Shown here: one piece after another, positions 44,977 through 54,930 of the stretch
Numbering within the stretch: position 1 is the stretch's first letter
Layout: the number at the start of each line of letters is the position of its first letter
The notes under the pieces: model-generated
Told to the model about the DNA's origin: nothing
Databases searched by the model: none
What the model saw: only the letters and a program-made list of their open reading frames with translations
From: Undibacterium sp. Jales W-56
Lineage (GTDB): Bacteria > Pseudomonadota > Gammaproteobacteria > Burkholderiales > Burkholderiaceae_D
Length of the DNA stretch: 64,000 nt
Direction: 5' to 3'
Assembly: GCF_025548535.1 (NCBI RefSeq)
Contig: NZ_JAJLQW010000001.1
Location: 372,001 to 436,000 of the forward strand
Position numbers and translations under genes: made by a program

Positions 44977-47337
44977 ATGGTTTCTTTGTGGAAATTAAAT
45001 CAACAGGCATGCCTTGCACTCAACAAGCAAACAACTTTATTCATGATGTTTCGCTGGTTTTCTCTTAGCGAAAGCGCATTCGACCCGTCTGACGATGCCG
45101 CCTGGAAGATAAGCGCCTTGCGCATGGTCTTGATGTCGGGATTGTTGCTTCAGACAATTGTCGCCATTGATAGTTCGCGCAATGCGGTTGCTGTCGGGAC
45201 TTATTACGTCTTATCGATTGTGGGCTTGTTCTATGCGATTTTGAGTTTGGCTTTGTATTATTCTGCACATCATCTGCGTCTCAGTGCGGGCATCCTGATC
45301 GCGACCGTTTATGCCGCCGCGTTTTTTATGATTGGCTTTATAGATCAGCCTGAGATCACCGGGTTCGCGTTTATCTTTATTTATACCACACCGCTCCTTG
45401 CCAGATTGTTCTTCACTAGCAGACTGGCGGTGATCCTGATGGCATTTAACACGCTGCCTTTCTTTTTCCTGTTACGCACTCAGTCTATCTCCAACTTCCC
45501 TGGCATACATATCGGTTTGCAGGACAGCCATATCTATGTCCCGACATTGTTGTTTTTGTTTTTTAATATCGGCATACCGCTTGCCGTGTTCCGGGTTTTG
45601 CAGGTATTCGATGCGTCCGCATTACGTCAGCGCAAAGCAACGACGGAGCTCGAAATCAGTCGCGATCAGTATTATGAGATCTTTCAAAATGCCGGTAGCG
45701 CCTTATTGTTAACCGACCCGCACGGGATCATCCTGCAAGCGAATAATCTCGCAAATACTCTGTTAGGCCGCGCGATGCAACACGATGCCTCATCCAGCGT
45801 TGGCGAAGCGGCATTATTTGACTGGCTGTCGCTGGATAACAGCATTCGTCTTAAAGGAGGCAATCCGGAAGACGGTGCAAACCTCCGCATGTCTGCCTAT
45901 CGTACCCGTGATGGCAAACTGGTCGCCATGGAAAACATCGCGCAAACCAAGAATGAACATTACATCGTGGCTTTACGCGATGTCTCGAATCTGTATTCGA
46001 TTCACAATGCCTTGGAACTGAGTCAGGAGCGCGAAAGCTATTTGAGCAATCACGATAAGCTGACTCGCTTGCCTGATCGCGACATGCTGCGTAAGCATCT
46101 CAAGGACGTCCTGGCAAAAACAGATCAGGGTAAGGTAACTGCCCTGGTGTCGTTTCGTCTGAATAGCATTCGCCATGCGAACCAAAAACTCGGCATCTAC
46201 ATCGGCGATATATTGTTGCGTCGTTTTGCCGAAGAATTGACAGCGGCTTTGCCGCAAAATAGTTTTTGCGCACGCTTGCGCAGCATTGTTTTCTCGTTTG
46301 TCGTTGATCAATTCACTACTCCGGGCGAGATCATTAAAATGGTCGAGCATGTACGCCATGCTTTGCCTAAAGAAATCGATATCGATGGCGAAAACTTGTT
46401 GATCCAGTTTTCAGCAGGGATTGCCCTGGTGCGGCCAGGTGAGAGCGAGCCCGATGACCTGATACGTCGCAGTGAAGTCGCGCTCGACACCGCAAGGCGT
46501 TCCAGCGATCCCGGCGCGACCTTATTCGATGAAGAGGACGAGGCCGAAATACGGCGTAGCGTGGAAATCGAAATGGGGATCGTTAGCGGCCTCAAACAAA
46601 AAGAATTCCGGCTCGTATATCAGCCCAAAGTGACCCGGGACGGTACCTTGGCAGGCGTCGAGGCATTGCTGCGCTGGCGCTCGGCAAGCTTGGGCAATGT
46701 AAGTCCGGTCGAGTTCATTGAGATCGCGGAGCGCACCGGCCTGATCCGCGACATCAGCAATTTTGTTCTCGACAATGCCTGTGCACAAATTCGCAGCTGG
46801 CTGGATCAATTCGGTTTCAGTCCGGTCGTTGCGGTGAATCTGTCGGCATCCGATATGGCGCGCAATGATCTGCTGGTGCTGATAGACGGCATTTGCGCAC
46901 AACATGGGGTGGCGCCTGAATACCTCGAATTTGAAATTACGGAGACTGGGCTGATTGCGAACGAAGGGCAGGCCATCACTTATCTGAACCAACTCAAAGA
47001 GCGCGGTTTTGGGATCGCGATTGACGACTTTGGGACGGGTTATTCGTCCTTATCCAAGCTCAGCCATTTCCCGGCGCGCAGCGTCAAAATCGATCGCTCA
47101 TTTGTTGCCCAGATCGGTCATAACCAGAAGAGTGAAATGATCATTAAAGCGATCGTCTCGCTGGCCACTATTTTGTCCTGCAAGACAGTGGCTGAGGGGG
47201 TTGAGAATCTGGCGCAAGAAACTTTCCTCAAAGATATCGGGTGCGACTATTTTCAAGGCTATTTATATTACCGGCCTTTGGAAATAGCTTCCATGAACCA
47301 GTTGCTGGAAACAAATACCGTTTTTGCGATGACCTGA
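44977..47337 (+). CDS. Membrane-bound c-di-GMP phosphodiesterase (PAS-degenerate GGDEF-EAL)
   Basis: About 786 aa from the ATG at 44977; a TTG at 44941 and an ATG at 45043 are alternatives. Six or so N-terminal TM helices span about 30-210. A PAS domain follows (YYEIFQNAGSALLLTDPHGIILQANNLANTLLG). The GGDEF domain has the frame HDKLTRLPDRDMLRKHL, but the GGDEF site reads RSIVF, so it cannot be a cyclase. The EAL domain is intact: FRLVYQPKV, GVEALLRWR (EAL), NLSASDM, FEITETGL, IDDFGTGYSSL, VKIDRSFV and EGVENLAQ. It would hydrolyse c-di-GMP, perhaps with GTP sensed by the degenerate domain. Confidence 0.88.
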   Translation: MVSLWKLNQQACLALNKQTTLFMMFRWFSLSESAFDPSDDAAWKISALRMVLMSGLLLQTIVAIDSSRNAVAVGTYYVLSIVGLFYAILSLALYYSAHHLRLSAGILIATVYAAAFFMIGFIDQPEITGFAFIFIYTTPLLARLFFTSRLAVILMAFNTLPFFFLLRTQSISNFPGIHIGLQDSHIYVPTLLFLFFNIGIPLAVFRVLQVFDASALRQRKATTELEISRDQYYEIFQNAGSALLLTDPHGIILQANNLANTLLGRAMQHDASSSVGEAALFDWLSLDNSIRLKGGNPEDGANLRMSAYRTRDGKLVAMENIAQTKNEHYIVALRDVSNLYSIHNALELSQERESYLSNHDKLTRLPDRDMLRKHLKDVLAKTDQGKVTALVSFRLNSIRHANQKLGIYIGDILLRRFAEELTAALPQNSFCARLRSIVFSFVVDQFTTPGEIIKMVEHVRHALPKEIDIDGENLLIQFSAGIALVRPGESEPDDLIRRSEVALDTARRSSDPGATLFDEEDEAEIRRSVEIEMGIVSGLKQKEFRLVYQPKVTRDGTLAGVEALLRWRSASLGNVSPVEFIEIAERTGLIRDISNFVLDNACAQIRSWLDQFGFSPVVAVNLSASDMARNDLLVLIDGICAQHGVAPEYLEFEITETGLIANEGQAITYLNQLKERGFGIAIDDFGTGYSSLSKLSHFPARSVKIDRSFVAQIGHNQKSEMIIKAIVSLATILSCKTVAEGVENLAQETFLKDIGCDYFQGYLYYRPLEIASMNQLLETNTVFAMT

Positions 47338-47567
47338 TTTATTTGCCAGCAGACTCTGCGTCAGGCGGGATCAGTTGATGAGAATTTAAATTTATTTCCG
47401 AAGAGCATTATTTTTGAACGCGAAACAGATAATTCATCACTTCAATGTTTTTCATGAATCAGTTTCGATTTTGACAGAAACACCACAAAATTAGAGTAAA
47501 ACGCATTATTTAGATCATCTTGTCCGCAGATAATCTACAATGTTTTTTTCTCTAATTCAGCTAAAAA

Positions 47568-47915
47568 ATGAACGCTTTCCTCAAGACCTTTACCTGTTGC
47601 GTCATTCTTGCCGTAATGACTGGCTGCGCCTCCATTACCGGCGCAAGCTCTGGTAAGCCAGCTCCAGTTGCAGCATTAGCGCCAGCGGTCAGCCAGACAA
47701 CAGAAACAGGCTCATATAAAGTCCAGACCATCGAATTCGTTACTGGCGTATCTTCGACTTCGGTAGAAAGAATTGCAAAAGAATATGGTTGTGCGGGCGG
47801 CAAAGGTGCCGGCCTCATTACCTCAAGCGGACCGGTAGAGGTCTATCGTATGCTGTGTGAAAGCGGGAAGACATTTCTTGCGAAGTGTGAATTACGTCAG
47901 TGTAAAGCGATGTAA
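47568..47915 (+). CDS. Small lipoprotein of unknown function
   Basis: 115 aa. The lipobox is LAVMTGC-AS at about 15-21, preceded by a hydrophobic FTCCVILAVM. The mature part has an Ala/Pro/Ser linker, then VQTIEFVTGVSSTSVERIAKEYGC and four more Cys (AGG.., YRMLCESGKTFLAKCELRQC), possibly forming disulphides. I do not recognise the family. A terminator follows, so the gene is transcribed alone. Confidence 0.65.
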   Translation: MNAFLKTFTCCVILAVMTGCASITGASSGKPAPVAALAPAVSQTTETGSYKVQTIEFVTGVSSTSVERIAKEYGCAGGKGAGLITSSGPVEVYRMLCESGKTFLAKCELRQCKAM

Positions 47916-47934
47916 TCCTTGCTCAAAAACAGAA

Positions 47935-47966
47935 AGCCGCCAGTTCATACGCTGGCGGCTTTTTTC
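47935..47966 (+). terminator. Rho-independent terminator
   Basis: AGCCGCCAG (47935-47943), 8-nt loop, CTGGCGGCT (47952-47960), then TTTTTC. It follows the small lipoprotein gene. Confidence 0.85.
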
Positions 47967-48314
47967 ATTATTGGCGACGCACAAAAATCCGGTTTGATGT
48001 CAAGGAACTTGAACGCATCTCATGAAGAAAAAACAGCTTCCAAAAATATCTTCTTTTTATGAGGATACAAATTTTTCAGAAGCGGACAAAACTCTAGCCT
48101 GAATTTATCTTTCCGGAAAGATCATTCATTTATCTCTGCGGGTCAATGTCTTTTTTCGATACAAATAAAACCGGAAATTCTCAACATTCTCTTCAATTTC
48201 ACCTACACTAAAGTTGTCAGGTGCAGCAGAGCAAGATTCAACGTGGCCGTTCACTCTATTCTTGTCGTGCTTTCGGGTCGGTTGGTCGGTTAATCGCTTT
48301 CAAAGGAGATCAAG
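47967..48314. other. Upstream region of prkA operon
   Basis: About 350 bp without a gene. CTACACT at 48203-48209 is a possible RpoS-type -10; the E. coli homologue yeaGH is known to be RpoS-controlled. No good -35 or sigma-54 site is visible. The ribosome site is AAAGGAG at about 48302-48308. Confidence 0.35.
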
Positions 48315-50237
48315 ATGAAAATCTTTGACAACTATACAGCGCGTTATGAACGGACTCGAGAAGAAGAGTATTCGATGCAAGAGTTCTTGGAGTTGTGCAA
48401 AAAAGAACCTCTCGCTTATGCTTCTGCTGCCGAACGCATGTTAGCTGCAATCGGTGAACCTGAGCTGATCGATACCCGTCACGACTCCCGGCGTTCCCGG
48501 ATTTTTTCGAATAAAGTCATCAAAATCTATCCGGCATTCCGTGAGTTTTATGGCATGGAAGAAGTCATAGAACAAGTTGTTTCTTACTTCAGGCATGGGG
48601 CGCAAGGCCTGGAAGAGCGCAAACAAATCCTGTATTTATTAGGACCGGTCGGCGGCGGTAAATCGTCGATTGCAGAGAAATTGAAATACCTGATGGAGAA
48701 AATTCCTTTCTATTGCATCAAGGGATCGCCGATCAATGAGTCGCCGCTCGGACTATTTAACGAAGACGAAGACGGTACTATCCTCGAAGAGGATTTTGGT
48801 ATCCCACGACGCTACTTACGCAATATTCCGAGCCCCTGGGCGGTAAAAAGACTGCATGAGTTTAATGGCGACATCAATCAGTTCCGCATCGTCAGACGCT
48901 ATCCATCGGTATTGAAACAGATCGCAATTTCTAAAACCGAACCGGGTGATGAAAACAACCAGGATATTTCTTCGCTGGTGGGTAAAGTCGATATCCGTAA
49001 GCTGGAAGACTATGCGCAGGACGATCCCGATGCCTATAGTTACTCAGGCGGCCTGTGCCTGGCAAATCAGGGCTTGATGGAATTCGTTGAGATGTTCAAG
49101 GCGCCAATCAAAGTCCTGCATCCATTGTTGACCGCGACACAAGAAGGTAATTTCAAAGGCACCGAAGGTTTTGGCGCAATTCCGTTTGAAGGGATTATTC
49201 TGGCGCACTCGAATGAATCGGAATGGAAAGCCTTTAAAAATAATAAAAATAACGAAGCCTTTCTGGACCGGATTTATATCGTCAAAGTACCGTATTGCCT
49301 GCGGGTCAGCGATGAGATCAAAATTTATGAAAAACTGGTGCGGACCTCGTCTCTGGATCAGGCTCCCTGTGCCCCCGGTACGCTAAAAATGATGGCGCAG
49401 TTTTCGGTTCTGTCCCGTCTCAAGGAACCGGAAAATTCGAGTATCTACAGCAAGATGCTGGTGTATGACGGCGAGAATCTGAAAGACACCGATCCCAAAG
49501 CAAAATCGCGTCAGGAATACATCGATTATGCCGGTGTGGATGAAGGCATGAATGGTTTGTCCACACGTTTTGCGTTCAAGATTTTATCCAAAGTATTTAA
49601 CTTCGATACCACTGAAGTGGCGGCGAATCCGGTGCATCTATTGTATGTACTTGAGCAGCAAATCGAGCGTGAGCAATTTGCGCCAGAAACCGAGCAAAAA
49701 TATTTCTCGTATATCAAAGAATATCTGGCGCAACGCTATGCAGAATTTATCGGTAAAGAAATTCAAACGGCGTATCTGGAAAGTTATTCCGAATACGGTC
49801 AAAATATTTTTGACCGTTATGTCACCTTCGCCGATTTCTGGATACAGGACCAGGAGTTCCGCGATCCCGATACAGGAGAAAGCTTTGATCGCGATGCGCT
49901 GAATAATGAGTTGGAGAAAATAGAAAAACCCGCAGGCATCTCGAATCCTAAAGATTTCAGAAATGAGATCGTCAATTTCGTTTTGCGGGCCAGGGCACAA
50001 AATGCCGGAAAAAATCCGGCATGGACCAGCTATGAAAAACTGCGTACGGTGATTGAGAAAAAAATGTTCTCTAATACGGAGGAATTATTGCCTGTGATTT
50101 CGTTTAATGCCAAAGCAAGTGCAGATGACGCGAATAAGCATCAGGAATTTGTTTCGCGCATGGTTGCCAAAGGCTATACCGCGAAACAAGTGCGCCTGCT
50201 GTGCGAATGGTATTTGCGTGTCAGGAAATCCTCCTGA
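48315..50237 (+). CDS. prkA: PrkA family serine protein kinase / AAA+ protein
   Basis: 640 aa, matching PrkA/YeaG. An N-terminal AAA+-like PrkA domain has Walker A LLGPVGGGKSS (about 109-118) and GLMEFVEMFKAPIKVLHPLLTATQEGNF; the C-terminal PrkA domain contains NGLSTRFAFKILSKVFN. In enterics YeaG/YeaH respond to nitrogen starvation and sustained stress. It heads the prkA-yeaH-spoVR cluster, which is conserved across proteobacteria and acts as a functional unit. AAAGGAG lies 6-7 bases before the ATG. Confidence 0.95.
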   Translation: MKIFDNYTARYERTREEEYSMQEFLELCKKEPLAYASAAERMLAAIGEPELIDTRHDSRRSRIFSNKVIKIYPAFREFYGMEEVIEQVVSYFRHGAQGLEERKQILYLLGPVGGGKSSIAEKLKYLMEKIPFYCIKGSPINESPLGLFNEDEDGTILEEDFGIPRRYLRNIPSPWAVKRLHEFNGDINQFRIVRRYPSVLKQIAISKTEPGDENNQDISSLVGKVDIRKLEDYAQDDPDAYSYSGGLCLANQGLMEFVEMFKAPIKVLHPLLTATQEGNFKGTEGFGAIPFEGIILAHSNESEWKAFKNNKNNEAFLDRIYIVKVPYCLRVSDEIKIYEKLVRTSSLDQAPCAPGTLKMMAQFSVLSRLKEPENSSIYSKMLVYDGENLKDTDPKAKSRQEYIDYAGVDEGMNGLSTRFAFKILSKVFNFDTTEVAANPVHLLYVLEQQIEREQFAPETEQKYFSYIKEYLAQRYAEFIGKEIQTAYLESYSEYGQNIFDRYVTFADFWIQDQEFRDPDTGESFDRDALNNELEKIEKPAGISNPKDFRNEIVNFVLRARAQNAGKNPAWTSYEKLRTVIEKKMFSNTEELLPVISFNAKASADDANKHQEFVSRMVAKGYTAKQVRLLCEWYLRVRKSS

Positions 50238-50329
50238 TGGCCGACAAAGAATGAAGGCGTGGATAATCCAATGCCAGCTCATCGCAGCGTAATTAGTGCT
50301 TGTTGATACTTATATTGCAGGAGAGCGCT

Positions 50330-51610
50330 TTGGTTCATCTGATTGATCGACGTGTTCAGGGTAAGAACAAATCAGCTCCAAATCGTGAACGATTTTTGCG
50401 ACGCTATAAAGGCCAGATTAAAGAGGCGGTAGCCAGAGCAATCAAGGGGCGATCCATCACCGATTTTGAGAGCGGTGAGAGTATCCGCATCCCTGTCAAA
50501 GATGTCAATGAGCCGACGTTTGGCCACGACCGGGGAGGTATCTGGGAAACCGTGCAGCCGGGTAATAAAGAATATCTGAAAGGCGATCAGGTTGCGCGCC
50601 CCAAAGGAGGTGCCGGAGCAGGCAAAGGGCAGGCCGGCAATAGCGATGAGCTGAGTGAGGACGATTTCATTTTTCAGTTGAGTCGCGAAGAATTCATGAA
50701 TTATTTTTTTGAAGACCTGGAATTACCTAATTTGGTTAAAACACAACTCGCTTCGACCACCGATTTTAAAAGCCAGCGAGCGGGTTACAAAACATCCGGC
50801 ACCACCTCTAGCCTGCATGTATTACGCTCCTTGCGCGGCGCTCTGGGACGACGGATTGCGGTCGGCGGCAAATCCGCGCGGCGTTTGAAGCAGGCTGAGC
50901 TGGAGATGGCTGAGCTGTTGCACACGGCATCCGACTCGAATCCGGACTCCCATGACGAACGCATCGCGATGCTCAAGCATGAGATCCATCATTTACGTAC
51001 CCGGCTGCTGGCGATCCCGTTTATCGATCCGTTTGACCTGCGCTATAGCAACCGTATCAAGGTACCGAAACCTTCGGCTCAGGCGGTCATGTTTTGCCTG
51101 CTTGACGTGTCCGGTTCTATGGATGAACAAAAGAAAGAAATCGCCAAACGCTTTTTCATTCTCTTGTATTTATTCCTGACCAGAGCCTATGACAAGATCG
51201 ACGTGATTTTCATTCGTCATCACACCGCTGCATCTGAGGTCGATGAAAACGAATTTTTTCATTCGCGGGAATCGGGCGGCACCATCGTGTCATCGGCATT
51301 GAATTTGCTCACGCAGATCATACAGGAGCGCTATCCCAGCGGTGACTGGAACGCTTACGTAGCGCAGGCATCGGACGGCGATAACTGGGACAATGATTCG
51401 GTCACTTGCCGCCAGTTGCTGATTAATACGATTATGCCGCTGGTTCAATACTATGCTTACGTCGAGATTACTGAAGGCGAACCGCAAAATCTGTGGCAAG
51501 AATATACCCAGGTACCCGAGCATCACTCGCACTTTGCGATGCAAAAAATCCGCACGCCGGCAGAAATCTATCCTGTGTTCCGTGAACTGTTTAAAAAACA
51601 AGCGAAGTGA
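50330..51610 (+). CDS. yeaH: YeaH/YhbH family protein (UPF0229, DUF444) with VWA-like domain
   Basis: 426 aa from a TTG at 50330. AGGAG lies 6 bases upstream, and the N-terminus VHLIDRRVQGKNKS aligns with known YeaH starts; the longer frame to 50300 lacks these. The middle is Gly-rich and charged (RPKGGAGAGKGQAG). The C-terminal half is a von Willebrand A-like fold with a MIDAS motif, CLLDVSGSMDEQ, and IVSSALNLLTQI. It is thought to work with PrkA and SpoVR in stress survival; the molecular role is unclear. It lies 92 bp after prkA and overlaps or abuts spoVR. Confidence 0.92.
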   Translation: MVHLIDRRVQGKNKSAPNRERFLRRYKGQIKEAVARAIKGRSITDFESGESIRIPVKDVNEPTFGHDRGGIWETVQPGNKEYLKGDQVARPKGGAGAGKGQAGNSDELSEDDFIFQLSREEFMNYFFEDLELPNLVKTQLASTTDFKSQRAGYKTSGTTSSLHVLRSLRGALGRRIAVGGKSARRLKQAELEMAELLHTASDSNPDSHDERIAMLKHEIHHLRTRLLAIPFIDPFDLRYSNRIKVPKPSAQAVMFCLLDVSGSMDEQKKEIAKRFFILLYLFLTRAYDKIDVIFIRHHTAASEVDENEFFHSRESGGTIVSSALNLLTQIIQERYPSGDWNAYVAQASDGDNWDNDSVTCRQLLINTIMPLVQYYAYVEITEGEPQNLWQEYTQVPEHHSHFAMQKIRTPAEIYPVFRELFKKQAK

Positions 51611-53157
51611 GTATCGAGATGAACAGCCCGATTGCAACTTCCAAAAATCCGAACAGATTGCCGGAGCAATCCGAGTGGACCTTTGAGCTGATCGAGCAGG
51701 CGCATGAGGAGATTCGTCGCGTTGCGCAGAATTTCGGCCTGGATACCTACCCGAATCAATTGGAAGTCATCACCGCTGAACAGATGATGGATGCCTATGC
51801 GTCCGTAGGGATGCCGGTCTCGTACCACCATTGGTCATTCGGTAAGCATTTTTTATCCACTGAAAAAAGCTACCGGCGCGGCCAGATGGGATTGGCCTAT
51901 GAAATTGTGATCAATTCCAATCCTTGCATTGCCTACCTGATGGAAGAAAATAGTCTGACCATGCAAGCGCTGGTGATCGCCCATGCGGCTTACGGACATA
52001 ATTCTTTTTTTAAAGGAAATTATTTATTCCGTACCTGGACCGATGCTGATGCCATCATTGATTACATGGTGTTTGCGCGCAATTATGTGACCGATTGCGA
52101 GCGGCGCTATGGAATTGAGGCCGTCGAATTATTACTCGATTCCTGCCATGCCTTGCAAAATTATGGCGTTGACCGATACAAGCGTCCCGCTAAATTATCG
52201 CTCTCGGAAGAACGTGAAAAACAGGAAGATCGCGAGCGTTATTTACAATCGCAAGTCAATGACTTATGGCGTACCTTGCCGCGCCGGGATGAAACCGTAG
52301 AGGATCAGGAGATTCTGCGCTTCCCCCATGAGCCGCAAGAAAATTTACTGTATTTCATCGAAAAATATTCGCCTTTGTTAGAGCCATGGCAGAGAGAAAT
52401 CGTCCGCATTACGCGGAAAATTTCCCAGTATTTCTATCCGCAGCGACAAACCCAGGTCATGAACGAAGGCTGGGCTACTTTCTGGCATTACACGATTTTG
52501 CATCAGCTATTTGATGAGGGAATTGTCGGCGACGGATTCATGATGGAATTTTTGCAGAGTCATACCAACGTGGTGTATCAGCCGCCGGTCACCAGCCGCT
52601 ATTTTAACGGGATCAATCCCTATGCTTTAGGATTCGCGATGATGCGCGATATCCGCCGGATCTGCGAAGCTCCCGATGATGAAGACAGGAAATGGTTCCC
52701 CGATATCGCGGGTAGCGACTGGCTGCAAACCTTGAACTTCGCTATGCGCAATTTCAAGGATGAGAGCTTTATTGCGCAATACCTGTCGCCGCGATTGATA
52801 CGCGAGTTTCACTTTTTTTCCGTGCTGGATGACGATCAGCAGGACAAGCTGAGTATCTCGGCGATCCACGATGAAAGCGGCTATCAATATCTGCGCCAAC
52901 AATTGGCCGGCCAGTACAATCTCGGTAATCGTGAGCCGAATATCCAGATCTGGTCGGTCGATATGCAAGGGGACAGGGCGCTGACTCTGCGGCATAACGA
53001 ATATTTACGCCGGCCGCTGAATAAGCAGACAGAAGAAGTCCTGAAGCATGTCGCACGGCTGTGGGGATTCGACGTCTATCTGGAAACGGTCGATCAGCAC
53101 AACAATATCCTGCATACCCAGGAATGCAAATGGGAAAAACGCAGCCGTATCCGCTAG
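51607..53157 (+). CDS. SpoVR family protein (YcgB-like)
   Basis: 516 aa from a GTG at 51607 that overlaps the yeaH stop; the ATG at 51619 is the alternative (512 aa). SpoVR markers are WTFELIEQAHEEIRRVAQNFGLDTYPNQLEVITAEQMMDAYAS, MPVSYHHWSFGKHF, HAAYGHNSFFKGN, MNEGWATFWHYTI and INPYALGFAMMRDIRRIC. The HExxH-like NEGWATFWHY looks metalloenzyme-like, but no activity is established. It is the last gene of the trio. Confidence 0.93.
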   Translation: MSIEMNSPIATSKNPNRLPEQSEWTFELIEQAHEEIRRVAQNFGLDTYPNQLEVITAEQMMDAYASVGMPVSYHHWSFGKHFLSTEKSYRRGQMGLAYEIVINSNPCIAYLMEENSLTMQALVIAHAAYGHNSFFKGNYLFRTWTDADAIIDYMVFARNYVTDCERRYGIEAVELLLDSCHALQNYGVDRYKRPAKLSLSEEREKQEDRERYLQSQVNDLWRTLPRRDETVEDQEILRFPHEPQENLLYFIEKYSPLLEPWQREIVRITRKISQYFYPQRQTQVMNEGWATFWHYTILHQLFDEGIVGDGFMMEFLQSHTNVVYQPPVTSRYFNGINPYALGFAMMRDIRRICEAPDDEDRKWFPDIAGSDWLQTLNFAMRNFKDESFIAQYLSPRLIREFHFFSVLDDDQQDKLSISAIHDESGYQYLRQQLAGQYNLGNREPNIQIWSVDMQGDRALTLRHNEYLRRPLNKQTEEVLKHVARLWGFDVYLETVDQHNNILHTQECKWEKRSRIR

Positions 53158-53347
53158 GCGATTTTTTTTCATGTTGCGATAAACCACAGCATCCAGCAAA
53201 AAAACCTTCATTAACGCGGTACTGAGCAAGGCTATCGGATAGAATAAGTAAAGCAATCTAACTTAATGTGCGCCGCAGCAAGGATCATCTGTTGCGACCT
53301 GATGAGCAGATTTTTTCCACCTGACCAATTCCGCCGGAGTGTGCACG

Positions 53348-53662
53348 ATGTACCTCGATCATCCAAAAATTTCTGCAACCCATAGTGAAACTGAACCGGA
53401 TCGCCTGGATCGGCTATACCGTGTCTATGGCTATGCGATAGGTTTGGCGGATGCCGATAACAACGTCGACTGCATCACCAAACTGGCGAAAATTCACGAC
53501 CATAAAGGTACGCTGATGGTGATCTGGTATGTTGCGCCGAGCGAAAAAGAGAAAACTTATTTTGTGCGGGCCTGGCAAAGTAAAATCGGCGATGAATCAT
53601 CCCAGGTTGAGCATGCCCTGATGTTAATGGAAGCGCCAATACAAGAGGCCACAGAAGCCTGA
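53348..53662 (+). CDS. Hypothetical protein, 104 aa
   Basis: Start at ATG 53348, with GGAG 8 bases upstream. Soluble, mixed alpha/beta: RLDRLYRVYGYAIGLADADNNVDCITKLAKIHDHKGTLMVIWYV, then a charged helix. No domain is recognised. A strong terminator follows. It lies 190 bp after spoVR and may have its own promoter. Confidence 0.6.
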   Translation: MYLDHPKISATHSETEPDRLDRLYRVYGYAIGLADADNNVDCITKLAKIHDHKGTLMVIWYVAPSEKEKTYFVRAWQSKIGDESSQVEHALMLMEAPIQEATEA

Positions 53663-53679
53663 TTGACATCTTCCTTATA

Positions 53680-53718
53680 AAAAAAGCGTCATTCAATTTA
53701 CCTGAATGACGCTTTTTT
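53680..53718. terminator. Bidirectional terminator
   Basis: Perfect 16-bp stem AAAAAAGCGTCATTCA (53680-53695) / TGAATGACGCTTTTTT (53703-53718), loop ATTTACC. It lies between the 104-aa gene and convergent marC. Confidence 0.9.
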
Positions 53719-53791
53719 ATTTGCCGGATGTCAGCTGCTTATCTGCTGCTTATTTACTGTTTATATGTTGCAATCCATAAGGCCGGATGAC

Positions 53792-54475
53792 TTAATGGAA
53801 TTTTAAACCTTCGACTAATTCCGAAAGGCCGGTCCAGCCAATTTCAATCCCGATACACAGCAAAATAAAGGCGGACAATCGCATTAATACCGTTGCACCG
53901 ACATCGCCTAAGAAGCGCTCCATATTGCGGGCAAAGCGGTAGCACAGATAGATCACCAGGGTCGTCAACAAGACGCCTAAGGCCGAGGCAATGCTGGTGA
54001 TCAGCCAGTCGACCGGCTTATGCGGCATCTGCGTGCCGAGCGTCACCGATGCAGCGATCGTGCCGGGCCCCACCGTCAATGGAAAACTAAAAGGATAAAA
54101 ACTGCGGCGGCGTAATTCATCTTTGCTCCAGGTGCCGCCATGCGATTGCGCGACGGAAGTCCGTAATTTGTCCTGGCCCTGATCGTTCAGCAATTTCCAG
54201 CCCGCCATCGCTACTACGATACCGCCAGCGACCCGGACGATCGGCAAGGAAATACCAAAAAAGTCGAGTACATAAGAGCCAATAAAAATCGCCCCCATCA
54301 ACAGGAAAAAGCAATTCAGCGCAATCCGCTTAGCCAGACGCCCGGCTACACTTGATTCAACCGGGCCTGTCATCGACAAAAAAATTGGCGCAATCGCAAT
54401 CGGATTCAGGATAGGCAGCAAAGTAATCGGCACGACGATCAAGGCCTTAAAGAAAATAATCATCGATATACTCAT
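53792..54475 (-). CDS. MarC family integral membrane protein (UPF0056)
   Basis: 227 aa from the ATG at 54475, which has AGGAG 6 bases upstream; the longer frame to 54676 is rejected. Six TM segments are visible (FFKALIVVPITLLPILNPIAIAPIFL; CFFLLMGAIFIGSYVLDFFG; VAGGIVVAMAGWKLL; PLTVGPGTIAASVTLG; ASALGVLLTTLVIYLCYRFA; VLMRLSAFILLCIGIEIGWTGL). NPIAIAPIFLSMT and PLTVGPGTI are MarC signatures. The transported substrate is unknown; the early link to multiple antibiotic resistance was not upheld. Confidence 0.9.
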   Translation of the reverse strand: MSISMIIFFKALIVVPITLLPILNPIAIAPIFLSMTGPVESSVAGRLAKRIALNCFFLLMGAIFIGSYVLDFFGISLPIVRVAGGIVVAMAGWKLLNDQGQDKLRTSVAQSHGGTWSKDELRRRSFYPFSFPLTVGPGTIAASVTLGTQMPHKPVDWLITSIASALGVLLTTLVIYLCYRFARNMERFLGDVGATVLMRLSAFILLCIGIEIGWTGLSELVEGLKFH

Positions 54476-54772
54476 GCCAGCTCCTGAAAAATCCGAGAGC
54501 CTGATTATAAAGTTGTATTGAGGTTTGCGGCGAGTTTGCGTGTTTTGAAGTCGGGGAGTGGAAAAAGGAAAAAACAGGCATTCAATAAAATCAAGCCTTT
54601 CAGGCCGATAATGGCTGGAAAGGCGCATGGATATTGCGGGTATTCTTTCTCGCGTGCCGGCGAGAGGGATGGTCACTTTTAAACGCCTATTTAAAAATCA
54701 ATCCGCACGGCGGATGCGCCTTCCGGCATCAAATGCCTCGGGAAGCCGCATCCATCTTGCGCGTTCAATTCA

Positions 54773-54893
54773 GGTAACTTCTAAAAACCTCATACTCGAG
54801 CGCATCGCGTAGTTACAAAGCCTCGCAATACCGACGTATTGCTGCGTTTGTGCCTAGCGCTGCATCTCGATTAAAGGGTTTTTAGAAGTTCCC
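54773..54893. mobile_element. MITE-like interspersed repeat, copy B (121 bp)
   Basis: Starts GGTAACTTCTAAAAACC and ends GGGTTTTTAGAAGTTCCC, giving near-perfect terminal inverted repeats of about 17 bp. It is flanked by direct TTCA (54769-54772 and 54894-54897). The internal hairpin is GCAATAC-CGAC-GTATTGC (54825-54842). It matches copies A and C. It encodes nothing. The preceding ~300 bp (54476-54772) shows no gene. Confidence 0.8.
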
Positions 54894-54930
54894 TTCAGGG
54901 CTGTGGCTCTGTCACGCTTAAAAATCAAAT

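Noticed and set aside
48060..48314. Sigma-54 promoter before prkA
   Set aside because: No GG-N10-GC element with the right spacing was found; only a weak RpoS-like -10 remains.
54627..54812. 61-aa frame before MITE copy B
   Set aside because: It runs into the mobile repeat, has no ribosome site and no recognisable sequence.
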